DNA of 64,000 nt, from positions 142,863 through 206,862 of the forward strand of contig NZ_NKXR01000003.1 in NCBI RefSeq assembly GCF_002232035.1, written 5' to 3'. Positions 49,065 through 57,422 of the stretch are shown here, piece after piece. Position 1 is the stretch's first letter, and each line of letters starts with the position of its first letter. The translations under genes and the position numbers were made by a program. The DNA comes from Collinsella sp. TF06-26. GTDB lineage: Bacteria > Actinomycetota > Coriobacteriia > Coriobacteriales > Coriobacteriaceae. The notes under the pieces are model-generated. The model saw only the letters and a program-made list of their open reading frames with translations. It ran no database searches and was not told the origin of the DNA.

Positions 49065-49772
49065 TTAGCGGCGGGCGCGGAGCTTTTCGTAGCCATCGGC
49101 GAAGAAGGCGACCGTGGCGGCGTCCGACTCGACGGCATCGGCATCGGAGGCAGGCACCACGCCGTGCTCGTCGCTCACCAGGAACAGCGCGCCCTTGAGC
49201 TGTGCGGGAATGTCCACGCGCGTGACCGGGATGCCCTTGGTCTGGGCCAGCTGCTCAATGAGCGTCGCCGTGCCGCACAGGCACTCGTCTGCCGGCGCCA
49301 CAAAGGCAAGCTCACCGTCGTTGACGGCAGCGAGCAGCTCGGGCGCCACGCCGGTCTCGTCGGCCTCGGAGCGGGCCTCGGCAGAACGGGCACGCAGCGC
49401 CTTGGCCGACGTATCGGCTAGCGGCTCGTACTCCCCCACCGTCATGGCAGCGTTGCCGTTGATGTCGATCACCAGCATGAGTACACCGTCGCGGGCGGTG
49501 TAATCGCCCTCGGCAAGTGACCACTCAACGTGCTGCTTGGCCCAGCTGAGCATGTTGTGGGTAAGCGGCTCGCCCTGCACCAAGCGCTCGGACAGCGCGC
49601 GGATGTGACGGTTGAGCATGGGCACCTTTTTGTTGGACATGCGCCAACGGCAGATGAGCGCGGGCTTGTCGAGCGTGAACTTCTCGACCGCCTCCTGATT
49701 GGCGCAGAAATCCTCGTACGCACGCTGATCCTCGGCATTGCCAAACAGCTCGGCATCATCAATCTGGGGCAT
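49065..49772 (-). CDS. Conserved-looking protein of unknown function, 235 aa
   Basis: I do not recognise the family. The protein is soluble and acidic. The N-terminal third is helical (AEDQRAYEDFCANQEAVEKF, CRWRMSNKKVPMLNRHIRALSERL), the middle has a beta pattern (GVLMLVIDINGNAAMTVGEYEPLA) and the rest alternates strands and helices (GELAFVAPADECLCGTATLIEQLA, TRVDIPAQLKGALFLVSDEHGVVPA). No membrane segment or export signal is seen. The ATG at 49772 has GAAAGG seven bases upstream; an ATG eight codons earlier with GAGGA is equally possible. It is transcribed alone. Confidence 0.65.
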   Translation of the reverse strand: MPQIDDAELFGNAEDQRAYEDFCANQEAVEKFTLDKPALICRWRMSNKKVPMLNRHIRALSERLVQGEPLTHNMLSWAKQHVEWSLAEGDYTARDGVLMLVIDINGNAAMTVGEYEPLADTSAKALRARSAEARSEADETGVAPELLAAVNDGELAFVAPADECLCGTATLIEQLAQTKGIPVTRVDIPAQLKGALFLVSDEHGVVPASDADAVESDAATVAFFADGYEKLRARR

Positions 49773-49888
49773 GGTTGTACCTTTCGTGTTAGTCATTCCG
49801 TCCTCTTATACCAAAAAGACGGCCCTCCAAACGGAGCGACCGTCTTTTGCAGAGATTATTTTGAAGATATGGCCCGGCAATCAATCAG

Positions 49889-49918
49889 CTTAATGGGATA
49901 GAACAACATCCCATTAAG
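49889..49918. repeat. Perfect 11-base hairpin next to element 4
   Basis: CTTAATGGGAT (49889-49899) pairs with ATCCCATTAAG (49908-49918) around AGAACAAC. It directly adjoins the long hairpin after purH. Confidence 0.75.
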
Positions 49919-50019
49919 GGTTTTCCAAGTGCCCGAGATTGCCCCGAAAGAGGAGCGCCGCGTACTAAATGTACGCAAGCGACGGTTTGAGGGGCAAGGT
50001 CGGGTGCTTGGGAAAGCCC
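49918..50019 (-). repeat. Stop-proximal long hairpin element 4 (after purH)
   Basis: Arms 49918-49945 and 49991-50019 pair with a few mismatches (GGG.TTTCC.AAG..CCCGA..TTGCCCC pattern). The core holds an inner stem GCGTAC/GTACGC (49960-49965, 49971-49976) whose loop reads ATTTA in the purH direction. The right arm ends at the purH stop codon. Architecture and loop resemble elements 1 and 2; the rest of the core differs. Confidence 0.75.
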
Positions 50020-51626
50020 TAGTGCCTAAAATGTCTGGCTCCTGTGAAGACCATTGCGATGCCATGCTCGTTGCAGGCCTGGATGCTCTCGTCGTCGCGC
50101 TTGGAGCCACCGGGCTGGATGATGCAGGTCACACCATGCTCGGCAAGCACGTCGACGTTGTCGCGGAACGGGAAGAATGCATCGCTTGCGCAGGCAAAGC
50201 CGCCCTTTTCCACGCCCTCGCGCTCGCAGAAGTCTTCGGCACGCTCGCAGGCCAGCAGCGCAGAATCCACGCGGTTGGGCTGACCCGGGCCCATGCCAAT
50301 GCCGGCCTTACCCTTGGAGACCAGGATGGCATTGGACTTAACGCCCTTGCAGACCTTCCAGGCAAACTCGAGCTCGGCCATCTCGGCGTCGGTGGGCTTG
50401 CGGTCGGTGGGGAACGTAAAGGTCGCGGGATCCTCGGTCACATGGTCGACCTCCTGCACCAGCATGCCACCGTCGATGGAACGCAGCTCCACCTGGGCGC
50501 CGTGGTCCACGCCGCCGGTCGCCAGCACGCGCAAGTTGGGGCGCTTGGCCATGCGCTCGAGCGCCTCGGCGGTGTAGCTCGGAGCGATGATGACCTCGAC
50601 GAACTGCTTGTTCTCGTCGGCAAAATGCTCAACCAGCTCATAGGGAACCTCGCGGTTGCAGGCGATGATGCCGCCAAAGGCGCTCTTGGGATCGCAGGCG
50701 AAAGCGCGGTCGTAGGCTGCCGTGATGTCCTCGGCAACGGCAGAACCGCAGGGGTTCTGGTGCTTGAGGATCACGCAGGCCGGCTCGTCGAACTCGCGGA
50801 CCAGGTTCCAGGCGGCATCGGCGTCCAAATAGTTGTTGTAGCTGAGCGGCTTGCCCTGGATCTGCTCGGAGCCCACAAGCGGGAACTGCGAGCTCGCGGT
50901 GTTCTCGCAGCCCTCGGCAAAGCGATAGACCGTGGCCTTCTGTTGCGGGTTCTCGCCATAGCGCAGGTCGTCGACCTTCTCCAGCGAGATCTCGAGCTTG
51001 GCAGAGGTGTCCGCCACGTCGCTTGCCTGAGCGGCAAGCCAACGGGAGATAGCCGTGTCGTAGGCGGCGGTAGTCTGGTAGACCTTCACCTGCAGGCGGC
51101 GACGGGTGGAAAGCGTGGTGCAGCCACCGGTCTCGCGCATCTCGGCCAGGACGGCATCATAGTCGGCCGGGTCGGAGATGACGGTAACGCTCGCGGCGTT
51201 CTTGGCGGCAGAGCGCAGCATGGAGGGACCACCGATGTCGATGTGCTCGATGGCATCCGCAAAGGTGACCTCGGGGTTGGCGACGGTCTTCTCGAACTCG
51301 TACAGGTTGACGACGACCAGGTCAATCAGCTTAATGCCGTGCTGAGCGGCCTCCTGCATGTGCTGCTCGGAATCGCGGCGGGCCAGCAGCGCGCCGTGAA
51401 CCTTGGGGTGCAGCGTCTTGACGCGGCCGTCCATCATCTCGGGATAGCCCGTGAACTCCTCGATGGGGGTTACGGGAACGCCCGCGTCCTCGATGGCACG
51501 AGCCGTGCCGCCCGTAGAGATGATCTCGACGCCAAAGTCGTCAACCAGCGTCCGTGCGAAATCGACGACGCCCGTCTTATCGGTAACCGAGATCAACGCG
51601 CGTGCGATCTTCACATCAGATCCCAT
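50019..51626 (-). CDS. purH: Bifunctional AICAR transformylase / IMP cyclohydrolase
   Basis: PurH performs the last two steps of purine synthesis to IMP. At 535 residues it has full length. The cyclohydrolase domain has [33 protein letters not shown] (10-42), [27 protein letters not shown] and [10 protein letters not shown]. The transformylase domain shows [59 protein letters not shown] and the C-terminal [30 protein letters not shown]. The start has AGGAGGACTGC upstream. No other pur gene is nearby. A short palindrome (51701-51722) precedes it. Confidence 0.97.
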   Translation of the reverse strand: MGSDVKIARALISVTDKTGVVDFARTLVDDFGVEIISTGGTARAIEDAGVPVTPIEEFTGYPEMMDGRVKTLHPKVHGALLARRDSEQHMQEAAQHGIKLIDLVVVNLYEFEKTVANPEVTFADAIEHIDIGGPSMLRSAAKNAASVTVISDPADYDAVLAEMRETGGCTTLSTRRRLQVKVYQTTAAYDTAISRWLAAQASDVADTSAKLEISLEKVDDLRYGENPQQKATVYRFAEGCENTASSQFPLVGSEQIQGKPLSYNNYLDADAAWNLVREFDEPACVILKHQNPCGSAVAEDITAAYDRAFACDPKSAFGGIIACNREVPYELVEHFADENKQFVEVIIAPSYTAEALERMAKRPNLRVLATGGVDHGAQVELRSIDGGMLVQEVDHVTEDPATFTFPTDRKPTDAEMAELEFAWKVCKGVKSNAILVSKGKAGIGMGPGQPNRVDSALLACERAEDFCEREGVEKGGFACASDAFFPFRDNVDVLAEHGVTCIIQPGGSKRDDESIQACNEHGIAMVFTGARHFRH

Positions 51627-51700
51627 GCAGTCCTCCTGTCTGGTACGCCGCCGTGCTCTGTGAGTCGGTGATACGTCGATCTGCAGCGCTCGCGCAGCGG

Positions 51701-51722
51701 CATTGAAAATACTGATTCAATG
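51701..51722. promoter_or_regulatory. Palindrome upstream of purH
   Basis: CATTGAA (51701-51707) and TTCAATG (51716-51722) are inverted copies around AATACTGA, about 75 bases before the purH start. It could be an operator; no regulator is assigned. Confidence 0.35.
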
Positions 51723-51903
51723 TAGCGCATCGAGCGCGACGTTGCACCCCGCAACGCAGGGCTGTGCAGAAAAAGTTTGCGAGCGGGGGTTGCAGGAGCG
51801 CCGCTGAGCACGGTGAGTTGATGGAACACAGGGGCACCATAATTAGATGCCAATGGCGTGGTAGAACTGTGCTCGATATGCATCCGCAATAGAAAGAGGC
51901 ACC

Positions 51904-52545
51904 ATGGTCTCGCGGGTTCTCTACCGACCGTTTGATACCGAAGATTTCGACGCCATCGCGCTGATTCTGCAGCAGCTTTGGCACAACAACTCGGATAACG
52001 ATGAGTACAACCGCCTCGAAGCCGCGTGCGACCTTGCCTACTGCCTTTCTTCCTCGACGTTTTCGCAGGTTGCAGTTATAGATGGCAAGGCACGCGGCAT
52101 TTCGCTTGCGCGTGCGGGACAGAGCTCCGGCACCGCCGTCAGGGAACATTGGATGGATACTGAGCGTGCACTGCTGTCGCAGATGCGTGAGCTAGAACCC
52201 GAGTCGTGCGCCGAGTATCTCTCGTTTGTGCGCGCCACCATTCGAACCAACAACCGCCTGCTCGAGAAAAGCCCACTGCCGCATGACAACGAGGTCACGC
52301 TGCTCGCCGTCGACCCCGACGTCCACGGCCTGGGCGTGGGATCGGTGCTGCTCGACGCCGCAATCTCGCATCTGTCCTCGTGCGGGGCGACCAGCGCACA
52401 CCTGTACACCGATTCCAACTGCTCGTGGAAGTTCTACGAGCTGCACGGCTTTAAGCGCACCGCCACGCACCGCGCCAACCGCGAAGAACGCCGCCACGCC
52501 ATGCCGCGCGAAAGCTTCCTCTACGAACTCGACCTAACTGTCTAG
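51904..52545 (+). CDS. GNAT-family N-acetyltransferase
   Basis: A 213-residue GNAT protein. The acetyl-CoA motif is VTLLAVDPDVHGLGVGSVLLDAAISHL (about 130-156, with the Q/RxxGxG/A pattern as HGLGVG), followed by LYTDSNCSWKFYELHGFKRT, the usual last part of the fold. The N-terminal half (YRPFDTEDFDAIALILQQLWH) begins like many such enzymes. AAGAGGCACC precedes the ATG. Substrate is unknown. It is divergent from purH and converges on the DUF2207 gene, with repeats between. Confidence 0.88.
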   Translation: MVSRVLYRPFDTEDFDAIALILQQLWHNNSDNDEYNRLEAACDLAYCLSSSTFSQVAVIDGKARGISLARAGQSSGTAVREHWMDTERALLSQMRELEPESCAEYLSFVRATIRTNNRLLEKSPLPHDNEVTLLAVDPDVHGLGVGSVLLDAAISHLSSCGATSAHLYTDSNCSWKFYELHGFKRTATHRANREERRHAMPRESFLYELDLTV

Positions 52546-52563
52546 GCCCAGCAGCCACGCCCA

Positions 52564-52628
52564 GTCATTTAAGAACGTCCCCAATGACTGATCCCTAACG
52601 ACTGGTCATTTAAGTCTGTCCCCAATGA
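52564..52628. repeat. Two direct 24-base GTCCCC repeats
   Basis: GTCATTTAAG-nnn-GTCCCCAATGA occurs at 52564-52587 (nnn = AAC) and 52605-52628 (nnn = TCT). GTCATT and AATGAC within the first copy are inverted. It starts 18 bases after the GNAT stop and belongs to the GGGAC palindrome family. Confidence 0.8.
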
Positions 52629-52654
52629 GTAGCCTAGAGGGCCTGCAAATGGCC

Positions 52655-52884
52655 GTGGTCAAAAAACATCAAATATGAGTACTGTTACCTTTTTAGTAGC
52701 AGCGATTCGGGGCATTTTTGATGCTTATAGGCATGACGACCAGCTGCACGAGCTGACGTAACTCCCCAAATGTTCAATAAAATGGGCTCCTAACGAGAAG
52801 TACTCTCATTAGGAGCCCATTATTATGTGCAAACATATGTGACCAACGCAGCAACAGTACTCATATTTGGCATTTTTTGTCCAC
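52655..52884. repeat. Inverted-end intergenic element, copy 3
   Basis: The left end (52655-52704) has GTGGTCAAAAAA, CAAATATGAGTACTGT and a stem-loop CTGTTAC/GTAGCAG. The right end (52843-52884) has ACAGTACTCATATTTGGCA and TTTTTTGTCCAC inverted. Inside lies a further hairpin (ATGGGCTCCTAA.../...TTAGGAGCCCAT, about 52781-52822). It fills the gap between two converging genes. Confidence 0.8.
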
Positions 52885-52997
52885 TGCCCCTTGCGCGAAG
52901 GTCCTCAGCGGAAAGTTTGACCCGTTTCGATGCACAAAAATGGGATGAATCTTCCCTGGCAACCGCCCAGAAAGATCCACCCCAAAGCAAGCGCTCG

Positions 52998-54944
52998 CTA
53001 GAACGTTCCGCCGCCGCCTCCGCCGACGCCGCCGCCTCCGCCGCCCGAGAAGCCGCCACCACCGCCGCCACTCGAGCTATCGGAGCTCGAAGCCAACTCG
53101 CGGATGGTCTCGTGATACACATCGTTGAACGAAACGAGCGGAGACTCGTTGCCGTAGTGATGGTAATACCACCAGTAGCAGGGGTAGTTGTCGTAGAAAT
53201 CGTCGCTGTTGCGCAGGTCCGCAGGCACGGCCTCGGCCAGCTGTCGCAGCACTTCTTTCGAAACGCCTAGGGCAACGCCCATCACCAGCAGCTTGTTCCA
53301 CAGCACCAGATCGCCCGGGACGGCTTCCTTTAGGCGTGTGAAATCCTCGAGCCAATGCTTGAGCGCCTTGCAGCGAGCCGCCACCTCGGCGCCCTCCGGC
53401 GTGTAACGGCGGAAGGTGCAGCTCAGGACAAAGCCCACGATCGTGACGGGGATCGAAATCACAGCGGCACCGACGTTGGCGTCCGCAAAGTCGGTATAGA
53501 ACAGAGAGCCCAAAATGCCAAAGACAATGATGATGCCGAGAACCAGGCCGGCCACCATCACGATAGTGCCATCCGATGCGATAAACTCGCGCTCCTCCAG
53601 CTTGCCCTTAACCGTGCTCTGATAGTCCTCGAGCTTGTCGCCAACAGATTCAGTACGCTCGCTGGCATACTCCTCCAGCTCGCTAAACGTGCGCGAACGG
53701 ACGCCGTCTTTATCGGGCTTAACGCCAGCGAAGAAGACCTTGAGCACGTCGCGATCGATGCCGTCCTTCTTGGCGGCCTTCCAGGCCTCGTCGGTCACTG
53801 TGATGCGATACGTCTGCTCCTCTTTTTCGCGACGGAGCAGACCCTTCTTCTTGGTCTCGGTCGCTTCTTCTAGCTTGATCACGCGGTCGTCGGTCAGCTT
53901 CATCAGTGTGGCGATATATGCCTGATCGGGCACGCCGTTCCAGCTCATAAGAGCTGCAAGCACCGCGGGATGGTCGGCGGAGGGCACATCGCGGAAGTAC
54001 TCGTCCTGGAAGAGCGGCTTGGGCTTGGGCCTGCGCAGCTTGAGCATCACGATCACACCGGTATAGGCAACCGCCACGACAACACACGCCACGGCGATCG
54101 CACCGGCAACCGCACGCGCGTGCTCACGGCGGGCGTTAGCTTCGTCGGCCCATTCCTTCTCTTCGCTCAGGATCGTTGACATGCGATCTTCGCCCGAAGC
54201 GGCAAGCTGCGGCACCCAGTCGCTAGGGAAGGCGATGCGTGCCTCGGCGAATTCGCCCTGGTGCACGCAGGGAATGGTATAGGTGACCATGGGCTCGTCC
54301 TCATCGAGCGACACGTCGCCCGTCAGCGGACCATGGCCCCATGCGCGGAAGTTATCGCCCTTGACGGCCGCCGTCCCGGCAGCGGCATTCGCGAAGCACA
54401 CTTCCATCTCGACGTCATCGGAATCCGCAGACCAGCCGTCACCCACGAACTTCCAGTAGAGCTCGGCGGTATCGGCCCAGTTCATAACCGCACCGGTCAT
54501 GGTGTAGCTCACGTAGTAGATTGCGCTGTCGCCGCTCTCGTGAGGGCTGAACACCTTAATCCTTACGCCGTCACCGGTCTGCTCGACCGTGTAGACGCCA
54601 GAGTCGCCCTTGTTCGCGCTATCGACTTTGTTAAACGCGGTGTCCTCTTCCTCGACACTCAGCACGTCAACGCCCGCCGTGCCGCCCTGCTGGTTGGTGC
54701 CCGTATTGATCTCCCAAAACACGCCGTTGATGTCGTCGTCGAAATCAAACTGGCGTCCCTCGACAACGGTCAGCGATCCATCGGCCTCGACCGTGGCACT
54801 GATGTAGGTTTGGGTCATGGAATACCCGTCGGCACCTGCAACGGCGGGCAACAGCAGCAGCGCGCACGCGACGAGCGCGCAAATGGAAGCAAATCGCGCA
54901 AACGGGCAGCGCTGCCGACAGGTCTTGGCAACGGGGGCGTTCAT
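52998..54944 (-). CDS. DUF2207 family membrane protein with Gly-rich C-terminus
   Basis: A 648-residue surface/membrane protein. A signal peptide (FASICALVACALLLLPAVAGA) leads into a DUF2207 outer domain (about 35-260, YSMTQTYISATVEADGSLTVVEGRQF, NGVFWEINTG). A membrane helix follows (about 275-300, AGAIAVACVVVAVAYTGVIVML), then a cytoplasmic part (HPAVLAALMSWNGVPDQAYIATLMKLTDDRVIKLEE), two more helices (about 475-530) and a soluble part ending with Gly runs (SSSGGGGGGFSGGGGGG), the usual end of this family. Function is unknown; it is widespread in Gram-positive bacteria. The ATG at 54944 has AAAGGATG upstream. Confidence 0.9.
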   Translation of the reverse strand: MNAPVAKTCRQRCPFARFASICALVACALLLLPAVAGADGYSMTQTYISATVEADGSLTVVEGRQFDFDDDINGVFWEINTGTNQQGGTAGVDVLSVEEEDTAFNKVDSANKGDSGVYTVEQTGDGVRIKVFSPHESGDSAIYYVSYTMTGAVMNWADTAELYWKFVGDGWSADSDDVEMEVCFANAAAGTAAVKGDNFRAWGHGPLTGDVSLDEDEPMVTYTIPCVHQGEFAEARIAFPSDWVPQLAASGEDRMSTILSEEKEWADEANARREHARAVAGAIAVACVVVAVAYTGVIVMLKLRRPKPKPLFQDEYFRDVPSADHPAVLAALMSWNGVPDQAYIATLMKLTDDRVIKLEEATETKKKGLLRREKEEQTYRITVTDEAWKAAKKDGIDRDVLKVFFAGVKPDKDGVRSRTFSELEEYASERTESVGDKLEDYQSTVKGKLEEREFIASDGTIVMVAGLVLGIIIVFGILGSLFYTDFADANVGAAVISIPVTIVGFVLSCTFRRYTPEGAEVAARCKALKHWLEDFTRLKEAVPGDLVLWNKLLVMGVALGVSKEVLRQLAEAVPADLRNSDDFYDNYPCYWWYYHHYGNESPLVSFNDVYHETIRELASSSDSSSGGGGGGFSGGGGGGVGGGGGGTF

Positions 54945-55458
54945 AGGCACATCCTTTGTCTGTGATACCAGTAGCGTCATTGTCCCACGTTTGCGGGTTC
55001 ATGTGACGAACATCTAGGTCAGCGGAGTATTAAACGGGACGAAAGTCACGCCCGCGACCGGCACCTGGGGACGTTCCTTATCTGCCGGCAATCTGGGACA
55101 CTCCTTGGCATAGCCCGCTCCGGCATAGATACCACTTCATAGCTCCGTCACAGGTGTAGCGGCTTTGTGTGGGCGCGGCGTGAGCCGATTAAGCCGGCGA
55201 GCGAGGGGCATAAAGCAGTTGAGCGAAAACGGTTTGCCCCTTTGCCGTTCGCTTGAGGATCATGTCCCCCTTTTCCGCGGAAACTCCGGCAGTTGCGAAG
55301 AGCTGCCGGGGCTTCTGTCGTTTGAGGGGTTGAAGGGGCTGAGCTTGGGGCGGTAATCGAGGTGTTGAGTCGGTGCCCGCCGCGCACAACACGCAGCCTC
55401 GGCAACTCGCGAGCATCGACGACGCCCCCTCACCTCACCCCGCGCTATACTCGTCCGC
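54945..55458. other. Intergenic region with structured, unexplained sequence
   Basis: No gene is supported. A partial copy of the AGGGAC family (GGGGACGTTCCTTATCTGCC at 55067-55086) lies near the start. Between 55190 and 55360 several stems can form: GGGGCA/TGCCCC, AGCGAA/TTCGCT, CCGGCAG/CTGCCGG. Open frames exist on both strands but show no ribosome binding site or known domain. Confidence 0.4.
55067..55089. repeat. Partial AGGGAC-family repeat
   Basis: GGGGACGTTCCTTATCTGCC followed by GGC matches the inner part of the palindromes at 26917 and 28116 (GGGACGWTCCTAAACTGCCGGC) but lacks complementary outer arms. Confidence 0.6.
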
Positions 55459-55459
55459 A
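55446..55459 (+). promoter_or_regulatory. Candidate -10 for leaderless gluQ mRNA
   Basis: TATACT (55446-55451) ends seven bases before the gluQ ATG at 55459, and no ribosome binding site is visible. Transcription from it would start at or next to the start codon. Confidence 0.5.
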
Positions 55460-56460
55460 TGGATATCAACGCATGCAACATAGCAACACACGCCGCGGGC
55501 GCACCAGCAGCGGCCGCTCCCGCGCCCGTCGTGGGCCGCTTTGCCCCGTCGCCCTCGGGCCGCATGCATCTGGGCAACGTGTTCAGCTGCCTGTGCGCGT
55601 GGCTTTCGGCCCGCAGCCAGGGCGGCAGCATCGTGTTGCGCATCGAGGACCTGGACGATCGCTGCAAGCGCCCGGAACTTGCCGCCCAATTGATTGACGA
55701 CCTAGCCTGGCTGGGGCTTGAGTGGGACGAAGGCCCCTACTGCCAGCACGATCGCCTGGACTTGTACGAGGACGCCCTGCACCAGCTGCAAGACGCCGGC
55801 CTCACCTATCCCTGCTTTTGCACGCGCGCCGAGCTCCACACCGCAAGCGCGCCGCACGCCAGCGACGGCACGCCCATCTACCGCGGCGCCTGCCGAGGCC
55901 TTTCTGCCGAGGAGGTTACCCGCCGCAGCGCCCTGCGCGCTCCCGCCACGCGCCTGCGTGTGCCCGCCGTCGACGACCTCGCCGGCGACGTGATCGAATT
56001 CGTTGACCGCACGTACGGAGCCCAATGCGAGGCACTCGCCACCGAGTGCGGCGACTTTTTGGTGCGCCGCAGCGACGGCGTGTTTGCCTATCAGCTGGCC
56101 GTGGTGGTCGACGACGCTGCCATGGGCGTCACCGAGATCGTACGCGGATGCGACCTGCTTGGTTCCACGCCGCGCCAGATCTATCTGCAACATCTGCTGG
56201 GACTGCCCACACCGCGCTACGCGCACATCCCGCTGCTCATGTCGCCGGACGGCCGCCGCCTTTCCAAGCGCGATCGCGATCTGGACCTGGGCGAGCTCCG
56301 CACCCGCTTTGGCACACCCGAGGCACTGTTGGGATGGCTCGCCGGGCAAACAGGCATCGCGCCGGACACCACGCCGCGTACCGCCGAGCAGCTGGTCGAG
56401 CACTTTAGCTGGGACGTCATCCGCGCGCACCGCGAGAACATCACCGTAATGGCCGAGTAG
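55459..56460 (+). CDS. gluQ: Glutamyl-Q tRNA(Asp) synthetase-like protein
   Basis: A 333-residue paralogue of glutamyl-tRNA synthetase without the anticodon-binding domain. The catalytic core has the HIGH-like GRFAPSPSGRMHLGNVFSCLCAW (26-48) and the KMSKS-like DGRRLSKRDRDLDLGEL near 270. Between them RIEDLDDRCKRPE and RGCDLLGSTPRQIYLQHLLG are typical. A zinc-site-like region has CFCTRAELHTAS and YRGACRG. GluQ charges queuosine in tRNA(Asp) with glutamate. The N-terminus has a 22-residue Ala/Pro-rich extension (INACNIATHAAGAPAAAAP). It may be translated from a leaderless mRNA. Confidence 0.9.
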   Translation: MDINACNIATHAAGAPAAAAPAPVVGRFAPSPSGRMHLGNVFSCLCAWLSARSQGGSIVLRIEDLDDRCKRPELAAQLIDDLAWLGLEWDEGPYCQHDRLDLYEDALHQLQDAGLTYPCFCTRAELHTASAPHASDGTPIYRGACRGLSAEEVTRRSALRAPATRLRVPAVDDLAGDVIEFVDRTYGAQCEALATECGDFLVRRSDGVFAYQLAVVVDDAAMGVTEIVRGCDLLGSTPRQIYLQHLLGLPTPRYAHIPLLMSPDGRRLSKRDRDLDLGELRTRFGTPEALLGWLAGQTGIAPDTTPRTAEQLVEHFSWDVIRAHRENITVMAE

Positions 56461-56521
56461 TCAAACGCCCTGCCCCCTTCACTACCCCCCCCCGACGAGT
56501 GCGTAATTCTGTATCTTGTTA

Positions 56522-56542
56522 TGTACGGAATAGTTCCGTACA
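56522..56542. promoter_or_regulatory. Operator of the toxin-antitoxin pair
   Basis: TGTACGGAA (56522-56530) and TTCCGTACA (56534-56542) are perfect inverted copies around TAG, ending 22 bases before the antitoxin start. Ribbon-helix-helix antitoxins of this type bind such palindromes over their own promoter. Confidence 0.75.
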
Positions 56543-56564
56543 ATGATGCAAAGGAGGTTTTACC

Positions 56565-56831
56565 ATGCCAACGATTGAGAAACAGCGCCGTATGGATCTA
56601 AGGCTGACCGAGCGTCAACGCCTTACTTACGAGCGCGCCGCGGCCTTGCGCGGGCAAACTCTCACCCAATGGGCCACGGCTCACCTTGACGAGAGCTCCG
56701 CACGTGACATCGCCGAGGCGTCAACAACCTATCTTTCTCCTGATGGTTTTGATGCATTTTGCGAAATGCTCGACTCACCCATGCCCCAAGCCGCAAAAGC
56801 GCTGCTCGACCGTAAAGCGATTTGGGAATGA
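56565..56831 (+). CDS. DUF1778-type antitoxin
   Basis: An 88-residue TacA-like antitoxin. The N-terminal ribbon-helix-helix is RMDLRLTERQRLTYERAAALRGQTLTQWATAHLDES (9-44). The C-terminal part (about 50-88, TTYLSPDGFDAFCEMLDSPMPQAAKALLDRK) is the toxin-neutralising tail typical of DUF1778 proteins. AAAGGAGG precedes the ATG. Its stop overlaps the toxin start (ATGA). It likely represses its own operon through the palindrome 56522-56542. Confidence 0.93.
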   Translation: MPTIEKQRRMDLRLTERQRLTYERAAALRGQTLTQWATAHLDESSARDIAEASTTYLSPDGFDAFCEMLDSPMPQAAKALLDRKAIWE

Positions 56832-57301
56832 GCACGTTTACCAAGCCCGTTCAACTCCCCGTTGGTCAAGGCATCGAGGCTTTCCACTGCGGTAATACCC
56901 TTGTAGACGGATGGGCTAAAAACAGATCAGCCTCGGCGCGAAGAAGAGGGTCGGCGGTTATATACGCATCGTATTACGACGGCGCAGTCGCCGGGTTCTA
57001 TACGCTATGTACGCACTCCGTAGCTCGCGAAAATGTTGACGGAGGATGGTTCGTTCGGAACTCCCCCTCCCAAGTTCCCGCAGTGTTGCTTGGAATGATG
57101 GGGGTTGATGAGAAATTCAAGGGGCTTGGTCTGGGAGCATCGTTGCTCAAAGATGCCATCGAAAACGCCTTAAAAATTTCTGCCCTAGCGGGAGCGCGAG
57201 CTTTGGTTGTCGATCCAGTAGATGATGAGGCGGCAGCGTTCTATGCGCATTTCGGCTTTGCAGCCCTACCCGGCACCAACCGAATGGCGTTGAAACTCTA
57301 G
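56828..57301 (+). CDS. GNAT-fold toxin (TacT/AtaT-like)
   Basis: A 157-residue acetyltransferase that should modify charged tRNA and block translation unless bound by the DUF1778 protein. Signs: the start (KPVQLPVGQGIEAFHCGNTLVDGWAKNRSASARRRGSAVIYA), FYTLCTHSVAR, VPAVLLGMMGVDEKFKGLGLGASLLKDAI with the acetyl-CoA loop KGLGLG, and ALVVDPVDDEAAAFYAHFGF with the Tyr general acid. The ATG at 56828 overlaps the antitoxin stop. Which tRNA is hit cannot be told. Confidence 0.92.
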   Translation: MSTFTKPVQLPVGQGIEAFHCGNTLVDGWAKNRSASARRRGSAVIYASYYDGAVAGFYTLCTHSVARENVDGGWFVRNSPSQVPAVLLGMMGVDEKFKGLGLGASLLKDAIENALKISALAGARALVVDPVDDEAAAFYAHFGFAALPGTNRMALKL

Positions 57302-57341
57302 ACCGCCAGCAGCATCTCCTCCAGCTCCCAGTATGTCTTAA

Positions 57342-57383
57342 GTTACCCTACAGATAATGACTATTGCCAAAATGTAGGGTAAC
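57342..57383. terminator. Hairpin after the toxin gene
   Basis: GTTACCCTACA (57342-57352) pairs perfectly with TGTAGGGTAAC (57373-57383) around 20 bases, between converging genes ending at 57301 and 57423. No T-run follows. Confidence 0.55.
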
Positions 57384-57422
57384 TACCCAAGGCATCATAC
57401 GAAGAGCTCGCTATGCCTGCCC

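Noticed and set aside
55148..55416. Small proteins in the gap before gluQ
   Set aside because: Frames are open on both strands but have no ribosome binding site or known motifs, and the sequence is rich in stems.
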